Source: Seohaeicola_A nanhaiensis
Lineage (GTDB): Bacteria; Pseudomonadota; Alphaproteobacteria; Rhodobacterales; Rhodobacteraceae
Assembly (NCBI RefSeq): GCF_042654245.1
Contig: NZ_JBHSGI010000026.1
Location: forward strand, 1 to 64,000
DNA: 64,000 bases
Direction of reading: 5' to 3'
Below, piece after piece: positions 43,981 to 52,749 of the stretch; position 1 is the first letter of the stretch; the number at the start of each line of letters is the position of its first letter. A program made the position numbers and the translations under genes. Under the pieces are notes generated by a model that had not been told where the DNA came from, ran no database searches, and saw only the letters and a program-made list of their open reading frames with translations.

Positions 43981-44769
43981 ATGACTGAATTGCTGGACAT
44001 CAAGGGTCATACCGCACTTGTAACCGGGGCCGGACAAGGCGTGGGTCGTCAGGTCGCGCTTTATCTCGCCGAACATGGCGCGGGTGCCGTTGTGGTCAAC
44101 GATTTCCACGCCGCGCGGGCCGAAAGCGTCGCGGCGGAAGTGGAAGCGGCTGGTGCAAAGGCGCTACCGATGGCCTTTGACGTGTCGGATTTCGATGCTG
44201 TCGGCGCGGCCTTTTCCGAGGCGCAGCGCGTCTTTGGTAGCGTGGAAATTCTGGTCAATAATGCTGGAAATGCCGGGCCGACGTCACGGCTCGACGATCT
44301 TGTACCGTTCTGGGAATCAAACCCCGCCGAATGGCGGCGCTGGATGGCCACCAATTTCGATGGCGTGCTGAACTGCACCCGCCACGCCATGCCGATGATG
44401 GTCAAGGGTGGCTACGGACGCATCGTGACGGTCATTTCCGACGCAGGCCGGGTGGGCGAGCCGCACCTGGCGGTCTATTCCGGTGCCAAGGCCGGGGCGG
44501 CGGGCTTCATGCGCGCCATTGCAAAGGCCGGTGGCCGGTTCGGAGTTACCGCAAACTGCGTCGCCCTAGGCGGCACCAGAACCCCGGCGGTCGCCGATCT
44601 GATCCCGGATGCGGAGACCGAAAAGCGGGCGCTTTCGCAATATGTGATCCGTCGGCTGGGTGAGCCGGAAGACGCGGCAGGCATGATCCTGTTTCTTTGC
44701 TCGGATGCAGCAAGCTGGATCACCGGCCAGACCTATCCGGTGAATGGCGGTTATTCATTTGCTTGCTAG
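43981..44769 (+). CDS. SDR family oxidoreductase at the end of Liv-type operon 2
   Basis: 262 residues from the ATG at 43981 (AGGAGGGG upstream). TGAGQGVG binds NAD(P), and NNAGNAG, the catalytic Ser in VISDAGRVG and YSGAK are intact. It most likely oxidises a hydroxyacyl-CoA, to judge from its surroundings. It is transcribed with the importer genes, 13 bases after LivF, and ends 22 bases from the convergent CaiB family gene. Confidence 0.88.
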   Translation: MTELLDIKGHTALVTGAGQGVGRQVALYLAEHGAGAVVVNDFHAARAESVAAEVEAAGAKALPMAFDVSDFDAVGAAFSEAQRVFGSVEILVNNAGNAGPTSRLDDLVPFWESNPAEWRRWMATNFDGVLNCTRHAMPMMVKGGYGRIVTVISDAGRVGEPHLAVYSGAKAGAAGFMRAIAKAGGRFGVTANCVALGGTRTPAVADLIPDAETEKRALSQYVIRRLGEPEDAAGMILFLCSDAASWITGQTYPVNGGYSFAC

Positions 44770-44791
44770 AGCCGAATATGGGCAGTCGCAA

Positions 44792-45895
44792 TCAATTGGG
44801 GCCGCCCTCGAACAAGCGTTTATTATCGGCGCCGATCTCCGGCGGCAGCCCCGAAATCTCGGTTTCGAAACCGTCGAATTTCAGGGGTTGGACCAGAAAA
44901 GTCTCTGTCTTGCCGCCATCGTGCGCGATGGTGCGCAGCAACCGGCGGGCGCGCACATGCGGATCGTTCATGGCCTCGGCCAGCGAATTGACAGGGCCCC
45001 AGGGTACGCCGGCCTTGTCAAAGAGACCGCCCCAGTCCGCGCGCGTCTTGCCGACAAGAACCGCCGCAATCTCCTCCCGCAACTCGTCCTTGCGCGTGAC
45101 ACGGTCGCGGCTTTTCATCCCGGCGAGGTCCAGTTTGTCGATCGCCTCGCAGAACGGATGCCAGAACCAGTCCTCATGCGCGATGGACAGCGTCAGCAGT
45201 TTGCCGTCCTTGCAGGTGAACACGCCATAGCCCGGCTCAGAGATGAACTCGCCCAGCGGCGTGCCATTGGCCGCGGGCACAAGGAAGGCCGTGAGCATCG
45301 AGACCACCGCATCCGACATCGAGACATCGACGTAACGGCCCTGCCCCGTCCGCTGGCTGGATACCACAGCCGAGAGGATCGCGATCGCCGCGAACAGCGC
45401 GGCGCCGATATCCGCAAGCGGCAGGGTCGGCACCGGCCCCGGTTGCCCGGCCTCGGCCTGATCGGCCAGAAGACCACCGACGCCTTCATAGCTGAGGTCA
45501 TGCCCCGCCCTGTCGCGATAGGGGCCGTCTTGCCCGTATCCCGAGATCGACACATAGACCAGCCGCGGATTGATCTTGCGCATGTCCTCGAACCCGGCGC
45601 CAAGTGCTGCCAGCTTGCCGGGGCGAAAGCCTTCGACGATGACATCGGATTTGCTGACCATCTCACGAAACCGCGCGATCCCCTCGGCGGATTTCAGATC
45701 GAGCGCCACGCTGCGCTTGCCCCGGTTCAGTGCACGAAACAGCGGCGGAAACTGCCGCGCCGGATCGCCAACACCGGGCCGTTCGACCATGATCACCTCG
45801 GCCCCTATATCCGACAGAAGCATCGTCGCGTAGGGGCCGGGGAATTGTTCCGCGAGGCTGAGGATTTTCAATCCGGCCAGTGGTGCAGTGCTCAT
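44792..45895 (-). CDS. CaiB/BaiF family CoA transferase or racemase
   Basis: 367 residues from the ATG at 45895 (GGGAGA upstream). The family III start GLKILSLAEQFPGPYATMLL and blocks GAEVIMVERPGVGDPAR, NRGKRSVALDLKS, ISGYGQDGPYRDRAGHDLSY and LPLADIGAALFAA are present. The HD and LADIG residues resemble alpha-methylacyl-CoA racemase, but CoA transferases share much of this, so the activity is undecided. No island operator is found in the 112-bp gap to the divergent crotonase gene. Confidence 0.87.
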   Translation of the reverse strand: MSTAPLAGLKILSLAEQFPGPYATMLLSDIGAEVIMVERPGVGDPARQFPPLFRALNRGKRSVALDLKSAEGIARFREMVSKSDVIVEGFRPGKLAALGAGFEDMRKINPRLVYVSISGYGQDGPYRDRAGHDLSYEGVGGLLADQAEAGQPGPVPTLPLADIGAALFAAIAILSAVVSSQRTGQGRYVDVSMSDAVVSMLTAFLVPAANGTPLGEFISEPGYGVFTCKDGKLLTLSIAHEDWFWHPFCEAIDKLDLAGMKSRDRVTRKDELREEIAAVLVGKTRADWGGLFDKAGVPWGPVNSLAEAMNDPHVRARRLLRTIAHDGGKTETFLVQPLKFDGFETEISGLPPEIGADNKRLFEGGPN

Positions 45896-46007
45896 GTCAG
45901 TCTCCCGTTGTCGTTTTATCCGTGTGCGGGTCTGGCCCATAGCAGCGCAATCCGCCGCAAAAGGCAACCTGAAATCATATCTTTTCATTCTTCTTCAGGA
46001 GCTTACC

Positions 46008-46796
46008 ATGACTGAAGCCCCCCAGACCCTGTCCGTGGAGCGCGTGGCCCGAACCGAATGGATCACCTTCCAGAGGACCGACCAGTTGAACGCCATGTCG
46101 ATGCAGATGCTGCGCGAGATGGCAGATGCGCTTGAAGCCGCGATTGCCGACGATGCCATTCGCGCTATTGTCCTGACCGGCTCGGGCCGTGCTTTCTGCG
46201 CGGGGGCCGATCTGAAGGAAGTGGCCGGTGCCAGGCATGAACCCGGAGAGTCCGACCTGCTCGATCTGGTCGAGCACACGTTCGGGCTGATACGCCATGG
46301 CCCCAAGCCTGTGATCGCCGCCGTCAACGGGCTGGCCATGGCGGGCGGGCTGGAAATGGTGATGTCCTGCGATCTGGTCTTTGCCGCCGAAAGCGCGCAG
46401 ATTGGCGATGCCCATTCCAATTTCGGCGTCTTTCCCGGTGCCGGCGGCGCCGCGATCCTGCCGCGCCGGATCGGACTGAACCGCGCGAAATACCTGCTGT
46501 TCTCGGGCGAAAATGTCTCGGCGCGGGAAATGATGGAGTGGGGATTGGTCAACAAGGTGGTTGCGGATGCGCAGCTTCGCGAGACGGTGCAGGCCTTTGC
46601 CGACAAGCTGACCGACAAGAGCCCCGCCGTGCTGCGCCGCATGAAGGCTGTGGCGAATAGGTCGATGAACGTGGACGAACCTGCGGCGCTGGCCGAAGAG
46701 ATGCTGAACCTGCGCGCCCATATGCGGTCCTGGGACATGCGCGAGGGGCTGACGGCATTCAATGAGAAGCGCAAGCCGCAGTTTCGCGGATACTGA
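46008..46796 (+). CDS. Enoyl-CoA hydratase/isomerase (crotonase) family protein
   Basis: 262 residues from the ATG at 46008 (AGGAG upstream). FCAGADLKEVAG and GLAMAGGLEMVMSCDLVFAA are the oxyanion-hole blocks. The first hydratase Glu is kept (GGLEM), but the second position reads His in GDAHSNFGVFPGAGG. The function could be hydratase or lyase. It is the first gene of a three-gene unit with a thiolase and an acyl-CoA dehydrogenase. Confidence 0.88.
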   Translation: MTEAPQTLSVERVARTEWITFQRTDQLNAMSMQMLREMADALEAAIADDAIRAIVLTGSGRAFCAGADLKEVAGARHEPGESDLLDLVEHTFGLIRHGPKPVIAAVNGLAMAGGLEMVMSCDLVFAAESAQIGDAHSNFGVFPGAGGAAILPRRIGLNRAKYLLFSGENVSAREMMEWGLVNKVVADAQLRETVQAFADKLTDKSPAVLRRMKAVANRSMNVDEPAALAEEMLNLRAHMRSWDMREGLTAFNEKRKPQFRGY

Positions 46797-46809
46797 CACA
46801 GGAGAACGA

Positions 46810-48051
46810 ATGATGCAGGATATTTATGTCGTCGGCGTCGGCATGACGCCGTTCGGAAAGTTCCGGGACAAGTCCATCAAGGACATGACCCGCGAGGCCG
46901 TCACCGGTGCCCTTGCCGATGCCGGATTTGCGGCAGAGCACATCGACGGTGCGTTCTTCTCGAATGCCGTGCAGGGCCACATGGAAGGCCAGCACATGAT
47001 CCGCGGCGAGATCGCGCTGCGCGAGATGGGCATTCAGGGCATTCCGGTGGTGAATGTCGAAAACGCCTGCGCAAGCGCCTCGACCGGGTTCAAGCTGGCG
47101 GTGGATTTCCTCAAGGCCGGCAACGGCGATTGCTGCCTCGCCGTGGGGGCCGAAAAGATGTATTCCGATGACCGCGCGCTGATGTTCGCGGCCTTTGACA
47201 GCGGCTGGGACGTGAGCAACGGCGAAGCGGTCGCGCAGCGCCTGGCCGATCTGGGTGCCGGGGTGGAGGAACCCGAAGGCTCGAAATCGTCCAAGCCCTA
47301 TAGCGTGTTCATGGATGTCTATGCCGGCTTCGCGCGGCTGCACATGAAAACTTTTGGCACGACACAGGAACACTTCGCGGCCGTGTCCGCCAAGAACCAC
47401 GGGCACTCGGTACATAATCCGCTGGCGCAATATCGCGACAGCATGAGCATTGATCAGGTGCTCGCCGCGCCGCCCATCACCTACCCGCTGACCCTTCCCA
47501 TGTGCGCCCCGATTTCCGACGGCGCGGCGGCGGCGGTGCTTTGTACGGGCGAGGGCCTCAAACGGCTGGGCATCGACCGGACCCGCGCGATCAGGGTCAA
47601 GGCAGCGGTCCTGCGCTCGGGCACCGACCGCGCGCCCGAGGATCACGAAAACCACCTGACCCGCCTTGCCGCCCTGCAAGCCTATGAACAAGCCGGGCTT
47701 GGCCCCGATGACATGTCCCTCGCCGAAGTGCACGACGCAACCGCCGTGGGCGAGGTCATCCAGATAGAGAACCTGGGCTTTGTCCCGTTCGGCGAAGGTG
47801 GCCGGGCCAGCCTCCGCGGCGAGACAACGATCGGCGGGCGCATCCCGGTGAACACCTCGGGCGGGCTGGAATCCAAGGGCCACCCGGTGGGTGCCACCGG
47901 GATTGGCCAGATATTCGAACTGGTCACGCAACTACGCGGCGAGGCTGGCGCACGCCAGGTTGACGGCGCACAGAACGCCATCGCCGAAAATGGCGGCGGC
48001 TTGCACGGCGTCGAGGAAGCCGCCGCCTGCGTTACCATTCTGGGCCGCTGA
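46810..48051 (+). CDS. Thiolase family protein, SCP-x type (acyl-CoA acyltransferase)
   Basis: 413 residues. The reactive cysteine motif VVNVENACASAST gives Cys 87. HDATAVGE and SGGLESKGHPVGATGIGQ hold the catalytic histidines. The final Cys region reads GVEEAAACVTIL. It should cleave a 3-ketoacyl-CoA, possibly branched, with CoA. Unlike the thiolase-like protein at 62102 it has the nucleophilic Cys. It lies between a crotonase and an acyl-CoA dehydrogenase gene. Confidence 0.9.
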   Translation: MMQDIYVVGVGMTPFGKFRDKSIKDMTREAVTGALADAGFAAEHIDGAFFSNAVQGHMEGQHMIRGEIALREMGIQGIPVVNVENACASASTGFKLAVDFLKAGNGDCCLAVGAEKMYSDDRALMFAAFDSGWDVSNGEAVAQRLADLGAGVEEPEGSKSSKPYSVFMDVYAGFARLHMKTFGTTQEHFAAVSAKNHGHSVHNPLAQYRDSMSIDQVLAAPPITYPLTLPMCAPISDGAAAAVLCTGEGLKRLGIDRTRAIRVKAAVLRSGTDRAPEDHENHLTRLAALQAYEQAGLGPDDMSLAEVHDATAVGEVIQIENLGFVPFGEGGRASLRGETTIGGRIPVNTSGGLESKGHPVGATGIGQIFELVTQLRGEAGARQVDGAQNAIAENGGGLHGVEEAAACVTILGR

Positions 48052-48066
48052 AACAAGGAAAAGAAA

Positions 48067-49233
48067 ATGGAAAATGTGATTGCTGCCGCACAGGCGATTT
48101 ATACCGACGACCAGCGCATGTTGCTGGAAAACTTCCGCAAGATGGCCAATGCGGAATTCGCTCCGCTAGTGGAAAAATACGAAGACCTGGGCCATCCTCC
48201 GGATGCGGAAACCCTCAAGGGCTTGTTCGCCAAGGTCGAGGAATTCGGGCTCATCAGCGGCTTGCTCCCCGAAGAGGACGGTGGCGCGGGGATCGACCGC
48301 ATGACCTATGGCATCCTCTACGAGGAACTGGCGCGGATCTGGGCCGATCTGGCGATTGCCGTTCTGATTCAGGGCCATGCCGCATTCGCGCTCAACCTGT
48401 TGGGCGACGCGGCGCAGAAAGAGGCTTATCTCAAACCGCTCCTGCGCAGTGAGCGCATTTGCGCCACTTGCATTTCCGAACCCTCCGTCGGCTCGAACGT
48501 GCGTGAGGTCAAGACCCGCGCGGAGCGCCACGGCGACAGGATTTTTGTCAGCGGACAGAAGCTGTGGATTTCCAACGGTGCGCAATCGGATTTCGCCATC
48601 GTTGTCTGCAATCTGGACGGTGGCATTTCCATGGTTATCGTGGATCGCGACAAGGGCGGTTATGAAAGCCGCGAGTTGCGCAAGATGGGGCTTGTCGGGG
48701 CATCGACCTGCGAATTGTTCTTTGACCGTGCGGAAACCAGCGCCGAACATGTTCTGGGAAATGCAGGCGGGGGCCTGTTCCAGACATTGAAGCTTTTTGA
48801 GAGCGCGCGGGTCTTTGTGGGACTGACAAGCGTCGGTATTGCACAAGCGGCGCTGGAGTGCGCAGTCTCTTATTCGAAAGAGCGCGAGCAGCACGGCAAG
48901 CCGATCGGCGGGCACCAGTTGATCCAGGGCTACCTAGCCGACATGGCCACGCATCTGGATGCTGCGCGCCTGTTGTGCCAGCGTGGGCTGCAACTTCTGG
49001 AACTGGGCGTGCGCTGCGACACGCAGACCTCGATGGCGAAATGGTATGCGACTGAAATGGCAGTCGAAATCGCCGGCAAGGCCGTGCAGATCCACGGCGG
49101 CAACGGTATCACCAAAGAGTTTCCCGTCGAACGGCACTTCCGCAATGCCAAGGTCATGCCGATCCCGGACGGCACCACCGAAATCCAGAAGCTGGTCATC
49201 GGGCGCAACCTGACCGGGCTGAACGCGTTCTGA
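48067..49233 (+). CDS. Acyl-CoA dehydrogenase with Asp at the catalytic-base position
   Basis: 388 residues. ATCISEPSVGSNVREV and SGQKLWISNGAQSD are the cofactor loops. The MCAD catalytic block reads IPDGTTEIQKL, so Asp 368 stands where Glu is usual; the isovaleryl position reads FESARVF without Glu. This shares the Asp feature with the dehydrogenase at 24025 and with alicyclic acyl-CoA dehydrogenases. It is the last gene before the insertion-sequence cluster. Confidence 0.9.
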   Translation: MENVIAAAQAIYTDDQRMLLENFRKMANAEFAPLVEKYEDLGHPPDAETLKGLFAKVEEFGLISGLLPEEDGGAGIDRMTYGILYEELARIWADLAIAVLIQGHAAFALNLLGDAAQKEAYLKPLLRSERICATCISEPSVGSNVREVKTRAERHGDRIFVSGQKLWISNGAQSDFAIVVCNLDGGISMVIVDRDKGGYESRELRKMGLVGASTCELFFDRAETSAEHVLGNAGGGLFQTLKLFESARVFVGLTSVGIAQAALECAVSYSKEREQHGKPIGGHQLIQGYLADMATHLDAARLLCQRGLQLLELGVRCDTQTSMAKWYATEMAVEIAGKAVQIHGGNGITKEFPVERHFRNAKVMPIPDGTTEIQKLVIGRNLTGLNAF

Positions 49234-49318
49234 AATGCGCCCGGGCCGGTACGGCACACGAGGTGCAGCCACGGCGTGATCGTTCCGGCCCAATGGCGTT
49301 AAGCAGGTCGATCCAAAC

Positions 49319-49906
49319 GGTTCTGTCGCATCGTTTTGGGCTTTTTTGAGTCGCCCAAGCTTCGAACATGATTATGCAGCGAGGTCCGTAAACTGCTGAA
49401 AGGCGGTACGTCCATTGGCCGGGATCTGTCCCTTTCGGATCATGTGGGCGATCTCGATCCCTGCAATGGTGGCCTGCGCGGAGTGGAAGGTTTTGAAGCC
49501 CATCATTGGGGCGGTTATGCGCTTGATGAAGCGATGATCCTGCTCGAGGAGATTGTTGAGGTACTTGACCTGCAGGATCTTAACCTTCTTGCCCGTGCCG
49601 GTGAACTTGAGGATAAAATTCACCGCCTGCAGGCCAGCCAGATTGGCTCCGCTCTTGTCAATTACCACCCGGTCCGGAACCCCGTGGGTGGCGATAGCAC
49701 CTCTGAAGAAGCGGAGTGCCGCTGCCAGATCACGGCGCTCAGACAGCATAAAATCAAGGGTTTCGCCATTGCGATCAACGGTACGGTAGAGATAGGTTCA
49801 TCGGCCTTTGACCTTGATGTAGGTCTCGTCCATTCGCCAGGACGTAACCGCCCGGTTGTCCTTGCAGTTACCCATAGGTGTGGTGCGGCGAATTGATTCA
49901 CCCGTC
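49319..49906 (-). mobile_element. IS6-family element, truncated remnant
   Basis: The left edge matches an IS6-type terminal repeat (GGTTCTGTCGCATCG from 49319). The 3' half of an IS6 transposase reads inward from it on the minus strand. The other terminal repeat and the N-terminal half of the transposase are absent; similarity stops near 49875-49906. The stretch 49906-49990 before the next IS shows nothing recognisable. Confidence 0.8.
49372..49875 (-). pseudogene. IS6-family transposase fragment with in-frame stop
   Basis: The frame reads TSWRMDETYIKVKGR, then TGA (49798-49800), then TYLYRTVDRNGETLDF and LSERRDLAAALRFFRGAI with IDKSGANL and QDHRFIKRITAPMMGF. This is the IS6 DDE core. The TGA replaces an expected TGG (Trp), and the N-terminal helix-turn-helix is missing. 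It is inactive. Confidence 0.85.
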
Positions 49907-49990
49907 AGACTTGGTCTTGGGCTGTGTCAGCAAAGCGTGTTGGTTCGCACTTTGTTCTGATCTGTCAGTGAGGTATGCTGAGGCTTCCTA

Positions 49991-51043
49991 AAGCAATTCG
50001 ACATTAACCTGAGACATATCCAGCAGCCCTGAAGTAGTTCCAGCACTCTGCTGGGTCGTATAGGTCGCAGATTGATCCGATGGCTTCGAAGACATCGGTG
50101 AATGTTCTGGCACCGATCCGTCGCAGGTGGGCTTTCAGCTTTGAGAAGGCTTGTTCGATGGGGTTCAGATCGGGCGAGTACGGCGGCAAGAAGAGGAACC
50201 AGCATCCGTGGTCTCGCAAGGCCTGCGCGGCCTCCGCGTTCCGATGCGTGGCAAGGTTATCGAGGATGACGACGGTGCCGGGGGCGATTTCGGGGACCAG
50301 CACTTCGCGGATGTAGGCGGCAAAAGCGGAGCCATCCATTGCGCCCTTGATGACCCACGGCGCGATCAGCGCGTCCTGGGTCAGACCTGCGATCAGCGTC
50401 TGGGTGCCCCAACTGCCAAAGGGTGCGTCCATTGTCAGGCGTTCACCCTGCGGCGCCCTGCCGCGCAGGCGGGTCAGATTGGTCTTCACGGCCGTTTCGT
50501 CAATAAAGACAACGCGCTCGGGCAAGGCCGCAATGGCAGGCAGCCGATGCCTGAACCAATCCGCGCGCTGCTGTCTTACCTTGGCGCGGCGGCGCTCGGT
50601 CGCCACCAGCGACTTTTTTTGTACGTGAAGCCGAGCCGGGATAGCAGGTTGGCGATGGAGGAGTGATGCACCATCACGCCCTCGGCATCGGCCAGCGCAT
50701 CGCGCAGCTCGAAGAGCGTGATGTCGGGGTCTTGGGCGATCAATTCTTCAAGGAAAGCCTGATGCGGGACCAGCTTTCCCCTGCCGCGCGGAGGTCCCTG
50801 AGGGGCAGGTTCTGCATGGCCTCTGACCCTCACTTGCCGCGCCCACCTTGCACCCGTGGCAGGTGACACTTTCAAACGCAACGCTGCCGCCCGTCCGCTC
50901 AACCCTTCCTCAACCAATCTCTGAAATCGCGTCCGAAGTGCCAATGGCAAAGGTGCTGACATGATCCATCCTCCCAAACAGGATGAATCACATCTGATGC
51001 CTCAAGGGAATCCATTCCGATTCAGGTTTTGCGTCGGACGCTT
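49991..51043 (-). mobile_element. IS630-family insertion sequence, copy 1 (apparently full length)
   Basis: 1053 bp flanked by TA (49989-49990 and 51044-51045), as expected for IS630/Tc1-type elements. Terminal sequences AAGC...ACCTGA are partly inverted copies of each other. It contains two overlapping frames that together encode one transposase. It resembles copy 2 at 52830-53884, which is in the same orientation. Confidence 0.85.
50004..50962 (-). CDS. IS630-family transposase (two frames joined at an A7 run)
   Basis: The N-terminal frame starts at the ATG at 50962 (GGGAGG 7 bases upstream) and encodes a helix-turn-helix part beginning MSAPLPLALRTRFQRLVEEG. The C-terminal frame (50606 to 50004) holds the DDE core: VVFIDETAVKTNL, VVILDNLATH and YSPDLNPIEQAF. 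They meet at seven consecutive A residues (minus strand, 50614-50620), where a -1 shift gives the full protein. IS630-type elements commonly use such a shift. Confidence 0.82.
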
Positions 51044-51063
51044 TAAGCTCCAGGAGACCCGCC

Positions 51064-52107
51064 ATGCCCCGCTTCGATCCGGCTGAATTCGGCCGTCTGC
51101 TTGCCCGCCTGACCCCGCAGGAGCTGCGCCAGGCCGAAGGGCTCGTTGCAGATGCGCGCAAGCGTGCCGAGGCGGTCCTGGAGATCGACGCGCGGGCCGA
51201 TGCTGGCGGCCCGGCGGCGTCCTGCCCGCGCTGCGGGGGCGACGCGCGCACCCGGTGGGGTCGGACCAGAACAGGCGCACAGCGATGGAACTGCTCGGGG
51301 TGCGGGGCGACGTGGTCAGGTCGCAGCGGGACGCCGCTGGCCCGGGTTCACCGCCCCGATCTGGTGGTCGCGCTGGCACGCGACATGATCGAGGCGCCGC
51401 AGCCGATGTCGTGCCGCCGCGGGGCCGAGGTGCTGGGTGCGTCGCGTCACAGCATCTGGCGCTGGCGGATGGCGATCATCGGCGCCCTGAAGCCGGAGCC
51501 CGACGCCACCCTTGCTGGCATCGTCGAAGCCGACGAAGCCCACCAACGCGAGAGCCGAAAGGGGTCGAGGGAGTGGGTCAGGCACCGGCGTGACCCCGTG
51601 AACCACCCGGTGCCGCCCCGCCTGAGGTGGCGGGCCTATCGGTGCAGGAGCGGTTCGGCGGTCGCGCCTCCGGGGGGCTGGCGGGCCTGGGAGAAGAAGC
51701 TCCTCGCGGCAACCGATCGCGCCGGCCACCGGGCGTTCGAGGCCATTGCCGACGCGGGCCAGGCCGCGATCTCCGGTGCCCTGCTGCCCGTGATGGCGCC
51801 GGACGCGGTGCTCTGCACGGACGGGTTCGTCACCTACGAGCGGATCGCGAAGGACGCGCGCATCCCGCACTTCGCGCTCAACGCAGGGCGGCGGACGGAA
51901 CGCACCCCGCGCAGCCACCACATCAACACCGTGAACGCCCTGATCAGCCGTTTCCGCGCCTTCATGCAACCCTTCTGCGGACCCGCGTCAAAGAACCTTG
52001 CAGCCTACGGCCGATGGCATGCCGCCCGAAGCAACGCGGACCGCTCCTACCTTCATGCGCTCAGGCTGCTGCTCGCTTCAGGCCCTCGCGCCAACACGGT
52101 TTGCTGA
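51064..52107 (+). CDS. IS1595-family (ISXO2-like) transposase
   Basis: 347 residues. A zinc ribbon (CPRCGGDA...CSGCGAT, about 52-85) is followed by an IS1595-type DDE domain with IVEADEAHQRESRKGSR, LCTDGFVTYERIA and HHINTVNALISRFRAFMQPF. GC content is visibly higher than in neighbouring genes. The start codon is only 20 bases after the end of IS630 copy 1, so the left end of its own element may have been lost. Terminal repeats could not be identified by eye. Confidence 0.78.
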   Translation: MPRFDPAEFGRLLARLTPQELRQAEGLVADARKRAEAVLEIDARADAGGPAASCPRCGGDARTRWGRTRTGAQRWNCSGCGATWSGRSGTPLARVHRPDLVVALARDMIEAPQPMSCRRGAEVLGASRHSIWRWRMAIIGALKPEPDATLAGIVEADEAHQRESRKGSREWVRHRRDPVNHPVPPRLRWRAYRCRSGSAVAPPGGWRAWEKKLLAATDRAGHRAFEAIADAGQAAISGALLPVMAPDAVLCTDGFVTYERIAKDARIPHFALNAGRRTERTPRSHHINTVNALISRFRAFMQPFCGPASKNLAAYGRWHAARSNADRSYLHALRLLLASGPRANTVC

Positions 52108-52178
52108 CACCGCCTGGTCTTGTTTGTAAGGAACCGATCATGATTCGTCATGTGGCACCAAATGATTGAGGTGCAGAC

Positions 52179-52346
52179 ATGGGACAAACTTGGGTGGAAA
52201 CGGAAACTGCCGGATGCGATCTGGGAGATGCCCGGCTGAACCGGCGACTCGAAGGAATGCTCGAGGCCCTTGGTGAACGGCCGGGAAAATCGCTGCCGAC
52301 GGCGTTTCAGGACTGGTCAAACACCAAGGCCGCCACGCGATTGTAG
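52179..52346 (+). pseudogene. IS4-family (Tn5-like) transposase, 5' fragment
   Basis: About 55 codons: WVETETAGCDLGDARLNRRL, then LGERPGKSLPTAFQDWSNTK. This is the N-terminal DNA-binding segment of Tn5/IS50-type transposases. The frame stops abruptly where it runs into an IS21 fragment at about 52335, so more than 400 residues are missing. Confidence 0.75.
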
Positions 52347-52627
52347 GATCCGGTGAAGCCAAGCGCGACCAGATCAGCATGCATCCGCTTCAGGGACCGC
52401 CGTTGCTTACGCGACTTCCCCGCCTCGGTCTTCAGCCAGCCTGCCAGCTTGTTGGCAAAAGGATCGAGTTTGCTGGGCCGCTCCGGCGTCGAAAAGGAAG
52501 GCTCGATCGTCCCCGCGTTCAGATACTTCTTGATCGTATTGCGCGACAGACCAGTCCGTCGGGCAATCTCCCGGATCGGGAGGCCGTGCCGCAAACGCAG
52601 CTTCCGAATAATGTTCAAAAGTCCCAT
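52325..52627 (-). pseudogene. IS21-family IstA transposase, 5' fragment
   Basis: From the ATG at 52627 the frame reads GLLNIIRKLRLRHGLPIREI, ARRTGLSRNTIKKYL and LKRMHADLVALGFTGSYNRV. This is the N-terminal helix-turn-helix region of IstA (normally about 500 residues). It breaks at about 52335, head-on into the IS4-type fragment. The 200 bases between its start and IS630 copy 2 probably contain the IS21 end, but no repeat could be fixed. Confidence 0.8.
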
Positions 52628-52749
52628 GTGGATCACTCCGTTGCCCCCCTGCGCGCGTCGCGTGGGGGAAGGGTCACATGGGTCATGTATGGATGCCCCC
52701 GTTCGCGCAAGTTGGCTTTCGAACAGCATTGACGTGTGATCGGGTGCGG

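Noticed and set aside
45896..46007. A seventh operator between the divergent CaiB family and crotonase genes.
   Set aside because: No TCTAAC/GTTAGA pair is found in this 112-bp gap, so I do not assign these genes to the regulon.
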